Shown one piece after another: positions 16,744 through 24,299 of a stretch of DNA of 32,778 nucleotides. Numbering within the stretch: position 1 is the first letter of the stretch; each line of letters begins with the position of its first letter. The translations under genes were made by a program, and so were the position numbers. A model generated the notes under the pieces. That model worked only from the letters and a program-made list of their open reading frames with translations, searched no databases and was not told the DNA's origin. The stretch is from Clostridia bacterium. Its GTDB lineage: Bacteria > Bacillota > Clostridia > Christensenellales > Maliibacteriaceae. The stretch is taken from the NCBI GenBank assembly GCA_017431145.1, contig JAFRLQ010000097.1:1-32778 (forward strand). Direction: 5' to 3'.

Positions 16744-17574
16744 TCAGAAACCTGCCTTCTGCATCATTGCACGCACATTGCTGATCGCTCTGCGAGCGTA
16801 GAATCTCGGTTCATTGATATAACCGGTCACCAGTTCCAGCGTGGCGGTCCCTTCGTAACCGATCCGCTTCAGTTCGCAGAACATCTCCTGAAGGGGCATG
16901 GAGCCTTCTCCGGGAAGGATATGACTGTCTGTGCCCTGATCGCCGTCGATAATGTGCATGTGGTCCATCTTGGGACCGAGTTTGTCAAAATACGCCATGA
17001 TGCTCTCGTGCTGTACAAACGGCGGAACGACGTCGCACATGCCGACGACCCAGGGGTTGTCGATGCGGCGGAAGAGTTCCTTGAGATCGTTGGCTCTCGT
17101 AAAGAAGTTGGATTCATAGGGCGTCAACGCTTCTACGGTCAGCTTGACGCCGCGCTTTGCGGCATGATCCCCGAGCTCCCGGATGGTTTTCTCGAGGCGC
17201 GGCCAGAGATCGTCATAGGTGGCGAGATATCCGCCGTTTGCGGGACTCGTGAGCATGAACTCCGCGCCCATTTCGGAAGCCATGTCCAGACAGAGCTTCA
17301 GATAGTCGACCGCGTCCCGGCGCTGGGATTCCGATCCGATCATATAGTTGTAAGGATAGGCGTTGTGCTCGGGCGTATACCCGATGACAGGCATCTCATA
17401 GGCATCGATCAGGCGCCGGACGGTATTGATCTCGCCGTCGCGGAGATCCGGGGCATAGGCGTGCGGCCTGCCGCCCCATAGTTCGATATAGTCATATCCG
17501 TACTCCTTGGCATCTTCGAAGCAGTGCTCGATGGGATTACGCTGATAGCCGGAAGTGAACATGCCGATTTTCAT
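16744..17574 (-). CDS. frlC: Fructoselysine 3-epimerase-like sugar isomerase (FrlC, copy 1)
   Basis: A 276-residue TIM-barrel protein of the sugar phosphate isomerase/epimerase (AP_endonuc_2) family. It matches E. coli FrlC nearly end to end: GMFTSGYQRNPIEH, YIELWGGRPHAYAPDL, VIGYTPEHNAYPYN, LTVEALTPYESN, HIIDGDQGTDSHILPGEG and the end segment LVTGYINEPRFYARRA. FrlC interconverts fructoselysine and its C3 epimer psicoselysine. The likely metal ligands (Glu in VEAL, Asp in MCDV, His in HIIDG, Glu in LELV) are present. The start at 17,574 follows AAAGGAG; an upstream ATG at 17,631 lacks support. Confidence 0.9.
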   Translation of the reverse strand: MKIGMFTSGYQRNPIEHCFEDAKEYGYDYIELWGGRPHAYAPDLRDGEINTVRRLIDAYEMPVIGYTPEHNAYPYNYMIGSESQRRDAVDYLKLCLDMASEMGAEFMLTSPANGGYLATYDDLWPRLEKTIRELGDHAAKRGVKLTVEALTPYESNFFTRANDLKELFRRIDNPWVVGMCDVVPPFVQHESIMAYFDKLGPKMDHMHIIDGDQGTDSHILPGEGSMPLQEMFCELKRIGYEGTATLELVTGYINEPRFYARRAISNVRAMMQKAGF

Positions 17575-17608
17575 AGAATCATTGCTCCTTTTATTACTTT
17601 GATGAACT

Positions 17609-18427
17609 TCATTCTTCGACCCAGGGCTCAAATACCTGAACGACGCGGGACGAGATTTCCGCGCCCTTTTTCATGCAGCCGATCACGGGAAGCCCCTGCA
17701 GGACGCCCCACAGAAAACCGGCGATATAGCTGTCTCCGGCGCCGACGGTATTGACGACCCGCTCCGCGGGAACGATCCCGCAGAACGTATACGCCTGTCC
17801 GTCGTAGGCGAGGCTGCCGAGTTCTCCGAACGTCGCAACGGCCGTTTTCATCCCGCGGTCCGTTTTGTCCTTTAGGAACGCTTCCGCAAACGAACGGTCC
17901 TTGTCATGGCAGGAGAAGAATCCGTAATCCACGAAGGGAAGCGTACGCTCGATCAGGGGATCGGTGAGACGGTCGCAGTAGTCGAAACTGGTCAGGACGG
18001 ATGGATTCAGCTTTTTGATCTTTTCAAGCGTGTTTTCTGCTCTTCCCCAGAGCGCCGTATGCACGAGATCATGCGAAGCGGCAAAGGAGATGTCGGCATC
18101 GTCGAAAACGATGTTTTCCATCACGCCCTCCTCGTACACGCCGTGTATGCGCTCGGTCCCGTCCATATCCATATAGGTGATGGCCGTGGGACCGTCTCCC
18201 GTTTTGAAACGGGTGAGATCCATGTCGAGATCCGTCAGCGTCCGGCGCATCCAGGAGCCGTTCTTGTCGCTGCCGGTCGTGCTGATGACTGAGACGGGGA
18301 TGCCGAGCTTTCTCAAGTTGACGCCCGTATCCACAACGTTTCCGGTGGGATAGCGACGGTTGACCTCTTTTCCGTCGATACAGCGGTAAACATCGATGCA
18401 GTTGTCGCCGATCATGGCTGCTTTCAT
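17609..18427 (-). CDS. frlD: PfkB-family kinase, fructoselysine 6-kinase-like (FrlD, copy 2)
   Basis: A 272-residue PfkB kinase, paralogous to the copy at 12,298. It opens with MIGDNCIDVYRCIDG, as in FrlD. It has ERIHGVYEEGVMEN in the place of VFGDYxEGV, the block LVHTALWGRAE (IVHAAIWGHAE in E. coli FrlD), and the GAGD motif at about residues 229-232. The acceptor-site loop differs from copy 1, which suggests a different ketosamine. The start at 18,427 is used because the protein alignment begins there and AAGGAG lies upstream; an ATG at 18,484 would add an unrelated 19-residue tail. It is the first gene of the minus-strand cluster. Confidence 0.87.
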   Translation of the reverse strand: MKAAMIGDNCIDVYRCIDGKEVNRRYPTGNVVDTGVNLRKLGIPVSVISTTGSDKNGSWMRRTLTDLDMDLTRFKTGDGPTAITYMDMDGTERIHGVYEEGVMENIVFDDADISFAASHDLVHTALWGRAENTLEKIKKLNPSVLTSFDYCDRLTDPLIERTLPFVDYGFFSCHDKDRSFAEAFLKDKTDRGMKTAVATFGELGSLAYDGQAYTFCGIVPAERVVNTVGAGDSYIAGFLWGVLQGLPVIGCMKKGAEISSRVVQVFEPWVEE

Positions 18428-18517
18428 GGGGGAAAAACTCCTTAAAGAATTCGGAAGGAGGTATGAAAAAACGGAATGAAGCATGCTGCAGAGTAGCAGA
18501 TAAGATTACAACGAAAA

Positions 18518-18527
18518 CATACCACTT
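18518..18527 (-). promoter_or_regulatory. Operator-like half site downstream of the frl promoter
   Basis: CATACCACTT on the plus strand reads AAGTGGTATG on the minus strand, the TGGTATG core of the shared motif. It lies just downstream of the -10 box, near the expected transcription start, where a bound repressor would block initiation. Confidence 0.45.
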
Positions 18528-18536
18528 CCAAAATCG

Positions 18537-18566
18537 AGTATAAATGGGCGGGATAAGGGTTGTCAA
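18537..18566 (-). promoter_or_regulatory. Promoter of the frl cluster
   Basis: On the minus strand, TTGACA (18,566-18,561) and TATACT (18,542-18,537) are separated by 18 bases. It drives the run beginning with frlD copy 2 at 18,427. TGGTATG-type sites lie on both sides of it. Confidence 0.8.
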
Positions 18567-18577
18567 TCGATTTGGAA

Positions 18578-18590
18578 AAATTGGTATGAA
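18578..18590 (+). promoter_or_regulatory. Operator-like motif, site C (AAATTGGTATGAA)
   Basis: A 13-base match to the motif at sites A and E, placed just upstream of the frl -35 box in the divergent control region. Confidence 0.55.
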
Positions 18591-18754
18591 AAAAATAGAA
18601 ATATGTTATCCCGGAGGCAGACCTTTTCCGGAGAGGATCCTTGTCCAGGAAAGGAGACCTGCACGGAGTCCCGGATGGGCGGCGCAGTAACATGCGGACG
18701 GTATTTCGATGGAGGAAGAGGATCAGTCGGAAAAAATATTTTTTTCCAAGATTA

Positions 18755-18905
18755 TTGCGGTTTTTCGGCATTGATGCTATAGTTCAACTGTGGATTCGGG
18801 ACGATGTGCAGCGTTCCGCATTCCGGTTTTGTCTCTCCAGCCTGTTGGAAAAACAGGATAAGCAAAAAGAGCCGTGCCGCTTTTTTGCAAAGCGGTACGG
18901 TTTTT
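18755..18905 (+). ncRNA. Possible small terminated transcript or leader in the divergent region
   Basis: TTGCGG (18,755-18,760) and TATAGT (18,778-18,783) with a 17-base spacer form a plausible plus-strand promoter. About 55 bases on is a hairpin, CCTGTT and AACAGG (18,841-18,857). A clear intrinsic terminator follows: arms CCGTGCCGCTT (18,872-18,882) and AAGCGGTACGG (18,890-18,900), then TTTTT. There is no gene upstream for this terminator to serve. A transcript of roughly 115 bases would result, either an independent small RNA or an attenuator ahead of the amidohydrolase operon. It resembles no RNA family I know. Confidence 0.4.
18872..18905 (+). terminator. Intrinsic terminator in the divergent intergenic region
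   Basis: An 11-pair stem with one G-T pair and a seven-base loop is followed by five T residues. It stands about 120 bases before the amidohydrolase start and some 115 bases upstream of it no coding gene ends. Confidence 0.75.
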
Positions 18906-18947
18906 ATGTCTTTTTTCAGGGCGTTAAATCGTACGGAACCCTTGAAA

Positions 18948-18960
18948 AAATTGGTCTGAA
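18948..18960 (+). promoter_or_regulatory. Operator-like motif, site D (AAATTGGTCTGAA)
   Basis: The C-variant of the shared motif, also seen at site B. It lies 60 bases before the amidohydrolase-3 start. TTGAAA (18,942-18,947) and TATCAT (18,963-18,968) around it may be a promoter, though the 15-base spacer is short. Confidence 0.5.
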
Positions 18961-19021
18961 AATATCATTTATCAGTCTATACGCAAAAAACTCGAGAAAA
19001 CAGGGGGAGAGAGAAAGAATT

Positions 19022-20323
19022 ATGACTGCGGATTTTATACTGATATCCGAGAGCGTTTTTGCCGCCGAGGGGAACGTGCCCTTTTCTGGATACGTGGCGG
19101 TACGAGGGGAACGCATCCTCGCCTGCGGACCCGGACAGGTCCCGGCATCGCTGGTCGGCCCCGACACGAAGATCACGGATCTCGGTGACAGAACGGTCCT
19201 GCCCGGTTTTTCCGACGTACACTGTTTCTTTACGGGATGGGCGGCGGAGCAGAAGGGGATCGATCCGGAGGATCGAGCTGCGCGCGACGCGATGCTTTCG
19301 GACCGGGACTATATTCTTCCGAAATTCCGTTCGTATATGCAGCTGATGAACAGCAGAGGCGTGACGTCCGTCAAGGAGATGGGCTTTGACGATTTCAGCG
19401 GATTTCCCGATCTTCTGTCGGATCTTGAAAAGAACGGAGAGCTGACGCTTCGGGTCCATTTCATGAGCCAGCCGGTGAACGCGCCGATGGATCTTGCGTT
19501 CGGACGGGCCTGCGCAGGACGGTTCACGGGCGATTTTCTCCGTTTTTCCGGATTCAACCGGATGACGGACGGATCGATCAGCCAGCTCGAAGGCGAGATG
19601 AAGGCGCCTTACCTCTGCGCACCGGATAGTTGCTGCAGACTTTCGATCGACTGGGACCGCATCGCGGAGGATACGAGGGCGGCCGACCGGGAGGGATTCC
19701 GGTTTTCACTGCACGCGCAGGGAGATGCGGCGATTTCGAAGGTCGCGGACATCCTGGAAACGTGCCGGCGGGATGAAGACGGAAGGCTTGTCAACCGGCA
19801 CAGCGTGACGGATCTTGAATGCAGCGATCCCGCCGATCTTGACCGGCTCGGAAGGATCGGAGCGGTCGCGGAGATCTATCCCCAGATCCAGTCGATCGCG
19901 GACCGGGAGGGAAAGCTCGCGATGATCGCGGAAAAGATCGGTTCCGAACGCGGGAAGAATTACTGGAACAGGCGCCGGATGGCGGATGCGGGCATGATCC
20001 TCAGCTGCGGAACGGACCTTCCGCTTCTGATCGACGACATCCCGCAGTCCGTATACCATGCGGTGGGCGGTTATTTCCCCGAGGGCGGGGAGCCATTCAA
20101 CGCCGGCAACATGCTGAAGACCGGCGAACTGCTCAGAGCCTGGACGTACGGGGGGGCCTACAATCTTTACCGGGAGCAGGAATTTGGCACGCTGGCGGAG
20201 GGAAAGAAAGCGGATATCACGGTCCTTACGGGGAATGTGTTTGCCGTTCCGGCAGAACAGGCGCGGTCTCTGAAAGTGGCGGAGACCCTGGTATCGGGGA
20301 AGACGGTATATCGTGCGGAATGA
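19022..20323 (+). CDS. Amidohydrolase-3 family protein (YtcJ/NfdA-like) with altered HxH
   Basis: A 433-residue metal-dependent hydrolase relative without signal peptide. It has the N-terminal composite domain (VAVRGERILACGPG), the barrel entry PGFSDVHCFF (residues 61-70), LHAQGDAAI, the NRHSVTDL histidine, SCGTDLPL and the C-terminal ITVLTGNVF. The family uses HxH at the barrel entry; here His67 is kept but the second is Phe69. The later His and Asp ligands look intact, so a one-metal enzyme is possible. The family contains N-substituted formamide deformylases and other amide hydrolases; splitting a modified amine or amide would suit a ketosamine locus, but this is inference. The start at 19,022 follows AGGGGGAGAGAG. 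It leads a six-gene plus-strand operon. Confidence 0.8.
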   Translation: MTADFILISESVFAAEGNVPFSGYVAVRGERILACGPGQVPASLVGPDTKITDLGDRTVLPGFSDVHCFFTGWAAEQKGIDPEDRAARDAMLSDRDYILPKFRSYMQLMNSRGVTSVKEMGFDDFSGFPDLLSDLEKNGELTLRVHFMSQPVNAPMDLAFGRACAGRFTGDFLRFSGFNRMTDGSISQLEGEMKAPYLCAPDSCCRLSIDWDRIAEDTRAADREGFRFSLHAQGDAAISKVADILETCRRDEDGRLVNRHSVTDLECSDPADLDRLGRIGAVAEIYPQIQSIADREGKLAMIAEKIGSERGKNYWNRRRMADAGMILSCGTDLPLLIDDIPQSVYHAVGGYFPEGGEPFNAGNMLKTGELLRAWTYGGAYNLYREQEFGTLAEGKKADITVLTGNVFAVPAEQARSLKVAETLVSGKTVYRAE

Positions 20324-20336
20324 AAGGAGCAGAGCG

Positions 20337-21191
20337 ATGTCCAGAATCACTATGAATGACGTTGCCGTGATGAGCGTGCAGTTCGTCCAGTACTCGTTTG
20401 ATTATTATCTTGATTCCATGCGCAGGTGCGGACTCAAAAAGATCGACTTCTGGGGAGGCTCCCCGCACTACTGCCGCCTTGACCATCTGTCATCCTGGGA
20501 ATCGGCAGGGAGACTCAAAGAGATGCGGAGAAAAGCGGAGGATCTCGGTATGGAAGTGGTCATCTATACGCCGGAGACGCTGGCCTATCCGTTCAGCTAT
20601 TCCTCCCCGGACAATCTTCTCAGGGGAAGAACGCTTGATTTTATGACCGCCGCCATGGACGACGCGCTGGCGCTAGGCACCAACAAGCTGTTTCTCAATA
20701 CGGGCTGCCATTCCAGGGATCTTCCGCGCGAAGAAGGCTTCAAGCGCACGGTTGAAAGCTATCAGATGCTGAGCCGAACGGCGGAGCAGAAAGGGATCGA
20801 GCTCATCCTCGAACAGCTCCAGCCCTACGAGAGCAATCTGTGCATCACGCTTGCGGATATGGTGCGCATGCTGAAAGAGGTGGATTCGCCCGCCCTGAAC
20901 GTGTGCGTGGATCTCGTGGCGATGGAAGTGGCGGGGGAAACGCTGGACCAATACTATGAAGCGTTCGGCGACCGGATCCGCTGGGTCCATTATTCGGACA
21001 GCCATCATCTGATCCTCGGTGACGGCGATTTCGGCCGCGGGAAACTGGAAGGATATGTCCGGACCATGGAAAAGAACGGTTATGCGGGGTGCGTGGATCT
21101 TGAGATCAACGATTCCATCTACTGGGAGGATCCGTATACCTCCGTGGCGCGTTCCGCTGAATATATCAGACAGTACCTTCCCGAGAAATAA
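20337..21191 (+). CDS. FrlC-like sugar isomerase/epimerase (copy 2)
   Basis: A 284-residue TIM-barrel protein of the AP_endonuc_2 family. It is related to FrlC (IDFWGGSPHYCRLD against IELWGGRPHAYAPDL; VVIYTPETLAYPFSY; LILEQLQPYESN) but clearly diverged. Candidate metal ligands are Glu in LEQL, Asp in CVDLVAM, His in WVHYSD and Glu in DLEIND. The start at 20,337 follows AAAGGAG; an in-frame ATG upstream at 20,313 lacks a ribosome binding site and overlaps the amidohydrolase gene. It may epimerise a different ketosamine or ketose than copy 1. Confidence 0.85.
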   Translation: MSRITMNDVAVMSVQFVQYSFDYYLDSMRRCGLKKIDFWGGSPHYCRLDHLSSWESAGRLKEMRRKAEDLGMEVVIYTPETLAYPFSYSSPDNLLRGRTLDFMTAAMDDALALGTNKLFLNTGCHSRDLPREEGFKRTVESYQMLSRTAEQKGIELILEQLQPYESNLCITLADMVRMLKEVDSPALNVCVDLVAMEVAGETLDQYYEAFGDRIRWVHYSDSHHLILGDGDFGRGKLEGYVRTMEKNGYAGCVDLEINDSIYWEDPYTSVARSAEYIRQYLPEK

Positions 21192-21213
21192 TGAAGAAAC
21201 CAAAGGTGAACCC

Positions 21214-22614
21214 ATGATCCCGAATCCCATTCAGACACTGAAAGACCCGGAAGCCAGGCGGACCATTTTCCGTCTCGCCTGGCCGACCATGACGGAAACG
21301 GCGCTGCAGACCGTCGTGCAGTATGTGGATACCGCGCAGGTCGGACTGCTCGGCGCAGCGGCGTCGGCGGCGGTCGGGCTGACCTCCACGACCACGTGGC
21401 TGGTCAATTCTCCCATCTGGGCGATCGGGACCGGGGTCATGGCATGCATCGCGCAGGCGCTCGGTGCCGGGGACAGGCAGCGCGCATCGCGCGCGGCGGA
21501 CCAGTCGCTGCTTCTGGTTCTCGTTCTCGGATCCGTCATGACGGCGGTGACCCTTCTGATCAGTCCGCATCTTCCGGACTGGCTCGGCGCGTCGGCGGAG
21601 ATCCGGCGGGATGCGGCGCTCTATTTCGGGATCTGCTGCGTTCCGATGCTCCTCCGGGTGTCGAGCGTCATTTTTGCCGCCGCACTCAGGGCAACGGGAA
21701 ACACAAGAACGCCGATGCGGATCAACGTCCTGATGAATGTGATCAATATCGTGCTGAACTATCTTCTGATCAACCCGGTCAGGACGGTCCGTGTCGGACC
21801 GCTTTCTGTGACCGTCTGGGGAGCGGGATGGGGCGTGACCGGCGCCGCGGTGGCTACCGCCGCCGCTTATGCGGCGGGCGGGATCCTGATGTTTGCCGCC
21901 TTCAGAAAGTGCGATCTTTTCTCGGAACTGCACTTGAAATACGACCGGGAGGTCATGGGGAAATGCCTCGGGATAGGCATGCCGATCGCAGGGGAACGAA
22001 TGATCTCCATGTTCGGGCAGGTCGTATTCACCGCGCTGGTCGCAAGGCTCGGCACGATCGCGGTCGCGGCGCATTCGATCGCGCTGACCGCGGAATCGGC
22101 GTTCTACGTGCCGGGGTACGGCATGCAGACTGCCGCCGCCACGCTTTCCGGATACTATTACGGAGCGAAGGACGAGAAGAAGCTGATGGAGTTTTCCTCC
22201 TCGATCATGCTGATCGCATCGCTGCTGATGGGGTTCCTCGGGCTGTTTCTGTTTCTGTTTCCGTCCTTTTTCATGAAGATCTTTACCAAAGACCCGAACG
22301 TGATCGCGATGGGCGCCGCCGTGCTCCGGATCGTCGCGGTCTCCGAGCCGTTTTACGCGGTGTTCATTATCCTCGAGGGGACATTCAACGGCGTCGGGGA
22401 TGTGAAGGCGCCGCTGGTCTTCGCGCTTGTGTCGATGTGGGGAGTCCGCATCCTCTTCACCTTTATCTGCGTGACAAGGCTCCATCTCGGACTCCGGGCA
22501 GTCTGGTGCTGCATGGTGGCAGACAATATGACGAGATTTATCCTGATGACCCGGCGGTATGCGGGGACCCGTTGGAAACGCGGGATCCTTTCCCCTCCCG
22601 CTGCTGAACAATAA
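21214..22614 (+). CDS. MATE-family efflux transporter
   Basis: A 466-residue membrane protein with about twelve hydrophobic segments in two related halves. Typical MATE elements are LAWPTMTETALQTVVQYVDTAQVG, RATGNTRTPM and NVINIVLNYLLI in the first half, and FYVPGYGMQTAAATLSGYYYGAKD with EPFYAVFIILEGTFNGVGD in the second. These proteins export cationic or organic compounds using Na+ or H+. In this operon it may export an amine or toxic sugar by-product. ATG at 21,214 follows AAAGGTG. The upstream extension of the same frame lies inside the FrlC-like gene and is not used. Confidence 0.9.
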   Translation: MIPNPIQTLKDPEARRTIFRLAWPTMTETALQTVVQYVDTAQVGLLGAAASAAVGLTSTTTWLVNSPIWAIGTGVMACIAQALGAGDRQRASRAADQSLLLVLVLGSVMTAVTLLISPHLPDWLGASAEIRRDAALYFGICCVPMLLRVSSVIFAAALRATGNTRTPMRINVLMNVINIVLNYLLINPVRTVRVGPLSVTVWGAGWGVTGAAVATAAAYAAGGILMFAAFRKCDLFSELHLKYDREVMGKCLGIGMPIAGERMISMFGQVVFTALVARLGTIAVAAHSIALTAESAFYVPGYGMQTAAATLSGYYYGAKDEKKLMEFSSSIMLIASLLMGFLGLFLFLFPSFFMKIFTKDPNVIAMGAAVLRIVAVSEPFYAVFIILEGTFNGVGDVKAPLVFALVSMWGVRILFTFICVTRLHLGLRAVWCCMVADNMTRFILMTRRYAGTRWKRGILSPPAAEQ

Positions 22615-22642
22615 TATATCAATAATGAAAGGAATGATCAGT

Positions 22643-23473
22643 ATGCTTTGGACCGAGTCCATGTTTCATGTCAAAAAACCGATAATTTCGATGCTCCATC
22701 TCGACGCGCTTCCCGGGGATCCGAGATACAAAAAGGGTACTTCCATGCAGCAGATCGTCGATCATGCGGCGGCGGACCTCGCTGCACTTCAGAACGGCGG
22801 CGTGGACGGGATCATATTCTCCAACGAATTCAGCCTTCCCTATCAGCGGAAGATGGATATCGTGACGCCCGCCGCGATGGCGTTTGTGATCGGATGTCTC
22901 AAATCGGAACTGCGCGTTCCGTTCGGCGTGGATGCGATCTCGGACGGCGCCGCCTGTCTGGAACTGGCAGCCGGTGTCGGCGCGAAGTTTGTGCGGGGCA
23001 CGTTCTCGGGCGTATATGTCGGAGACGGCGGACTGTACAACAATGATTTTTCCGCTCTGATGCGCCGGAAGGCGGCGCTTCCGCTGGACGATCTGAAAAT
23101 GCTTTATTTCATCAATCCCGAGTCGGACCGGAATCTGGATCTAAGACCGCTTGCCGATATCGCGAATTCCACGATCTTCAAGGTGCATCCGGACGGGCTC
23201 TGCATTTCGGCAAGCGCGGCGGGACAGGACGTGGATGAGGATCTGATCGCTTCCGTGAAAGCGAAGAATCCGGAGGTCGTCGTGCTGTGCAATACCGGAT
23301 GCCGTCCGAATACGATCGAGCGCAAGCTCGCGGTCAGCGACGCGGCCGTTGTCGGGACCTACTTTAAAAAAGACGGGAAACTGGAGAACGAAAGACTGGA
23401 AAACGTGCGCGTCGACGTGGAGCGCGTCCGTGAATTCATGAACGTGGTGTTCCGCGTCCGCGAGGCGTTATGA
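22643..23473 (+). CDS. BtpA/SgcQ-family protein
   Basis: A 276-residue TIM-barrel protein of the BtpA family (BtpA is known for photosystem I biogenesis; SgcQ is in the E. coli sgc sugar cluster). It has the family opening PIISMLHLDALPGDPRY, then GVDGIIFSNEFSLPY, VPFGVDAISD, AGAKFVRGTFSGVYVGDGG-type segment and VVGTYFKKDG at the C-terminus. The enzymatic role of the family is not established. The start at 22,643 follows AAAGGA at a normal distance; ATG codons at 22,625 and 22,634 are less well placed. It overlaps the next gene by four bases. Confidence 0.87.
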   Translation: MLWTESMFHVKKPIISMLHLDALPGDPRYKKGTSMQQIVDHAAADLAALQNGGVDGIIFSNEFSLPYQRKMDIVTPAAMAFVIGCLKSELRVPFGVDAISDGAACLELAAGVGAKFVRGTFSGVYVGDGGLYNNDFSALMRRKAALPLDDLKMLYFINPESDRNLDLRPLADIANSTIFKVHPDGLCISASAAGQDVDEDLIASVKAKNPEVVVLCNTGCRPNTIERKLAVSDAAVVGTYFKKDGKLENERLENVRVDVERVREFMNVVFRVREAL

Positions 23474-24285
23474 GCGATGGGCTGAACGGACCATTCCTTC
23501 TCGCGATGGATCTGGACGGGACCGCGTGCAACAGCCGGGCGCGGCTAGGCGAGCGGACGAAAGAGGCGCTGGAACGGTTCCGCGCGCGGGGCAATATCGT
23601 CTGCTTTGCTACCGGGAGAAGGGAAGTCGACATGCTTTCCTTCGGGGACGATGACCGGTTCGCGGATTACCTTCTGCTGAATACGGGCGGGAAGCTGGTC
23701 CGAACGTCGGACAGGACGGTCCTGTTCAGGGAGGCGGTCGATCCGGAAGCGGCCAGAACGCTGATCACGCACTGCCTTGCCGAGGGGCTTCAGCTGCATG
23801 TTCTCGACGGGATGTACTGGGCGGTCAACCGCTGGAATGACGGTCTGACGGAATATGTTGAGGAGCTCGGAAGAGCGCCCGTTCCGTACGGTTCGCTTTC
23901 GGAGGTCCCGTGGACGCATCTCGAAGGGTTTATGGTTACGGCAGATCTGGTGCCCGTGACCCGGTACATCGAGCGGGAAGGGCTTCCGCTCATGTGCCTG
24001 GCTTCCGAGCCGGACTGCGTGGATATCATGCCCGCAGGCGTTTCGAAATGGGAAGGGATCCGCCGCCTGGCGGAAATGATCGGGATCCCGCATCGGCGGA
24101 TTGCCGCAGCGGGGGATTACGACAATGATCTTGAAATGATCCGGAAGGCGGGGATCGGCATAGCGGTCGCAAACGCGCTCCCGCATGTCAGGGAAGCGGC
24201 GGACTATGTGACACCGAATGACAACGATCACGATGCGGCGGCGGACATCGCGGAGATGCTGCTCGCAATTCAGGATGAATCATGA
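23470..24285 (+). CDS. HAD-family phosphatase, Cof type
   Basis: A 271-residue HAD hydrolase of the IIB (Cof) subclass. Motif I is AMDLDGTACN with both aspartates, motif II CFATGRRE, motif III the Lys in GVSKWEGI, and motif IV AAGDYDNDLEM. The IIB cap lies between motifs II and III. Such enzymes dephosphorylate sugar phosphates and related compounds. The start overlaps the btpA-like stop (ATGA), showing coupled translation. Confidence 0.92.
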   Translation: MSDGLNGPFLLAMDLDGTACNSRARLGERTKEALERFRARGNIVCFATGRREVDMLSFGDDDRFADYLLLNTGGKLVRTSDRTVLFREAVDPEAARTLITHCLAEGLQLHVLDGMYWAVNRWNDGLTEYVEELGRAPVPYGSLSEVPWTHLEGFMVTADLVPVTRYIEREGLPLMCLASEPDCVDIMPAGVSKWEGIRRLAEMIGIPHRRIAAAGDYDNDLEMIRKAGIGIAVANALPHVREAADYVTPNDNDHDAAADIAEMLLAIQDES

Positions 24286-24299
24286 AAGGAGTTACACAG

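Noticed and set aside
18641-19021. A 127-codon N-terminal extension of the amidohydrolase-3 frame.
   Set aside because: It runs through the terminator at 18,872-18,905 and the operator motif, and the family alignment begins at 19,022 after a good ribosome binding site.
21166-22662. A 498-codon minus-strand frame opposite the MATE gene.
   Set aside because: Its protein is rich in Arg, His and Asp of the kind produced by antisense reading of GC-rich membrane-protein genes; the MATE protein on the other strand is unmistakable.
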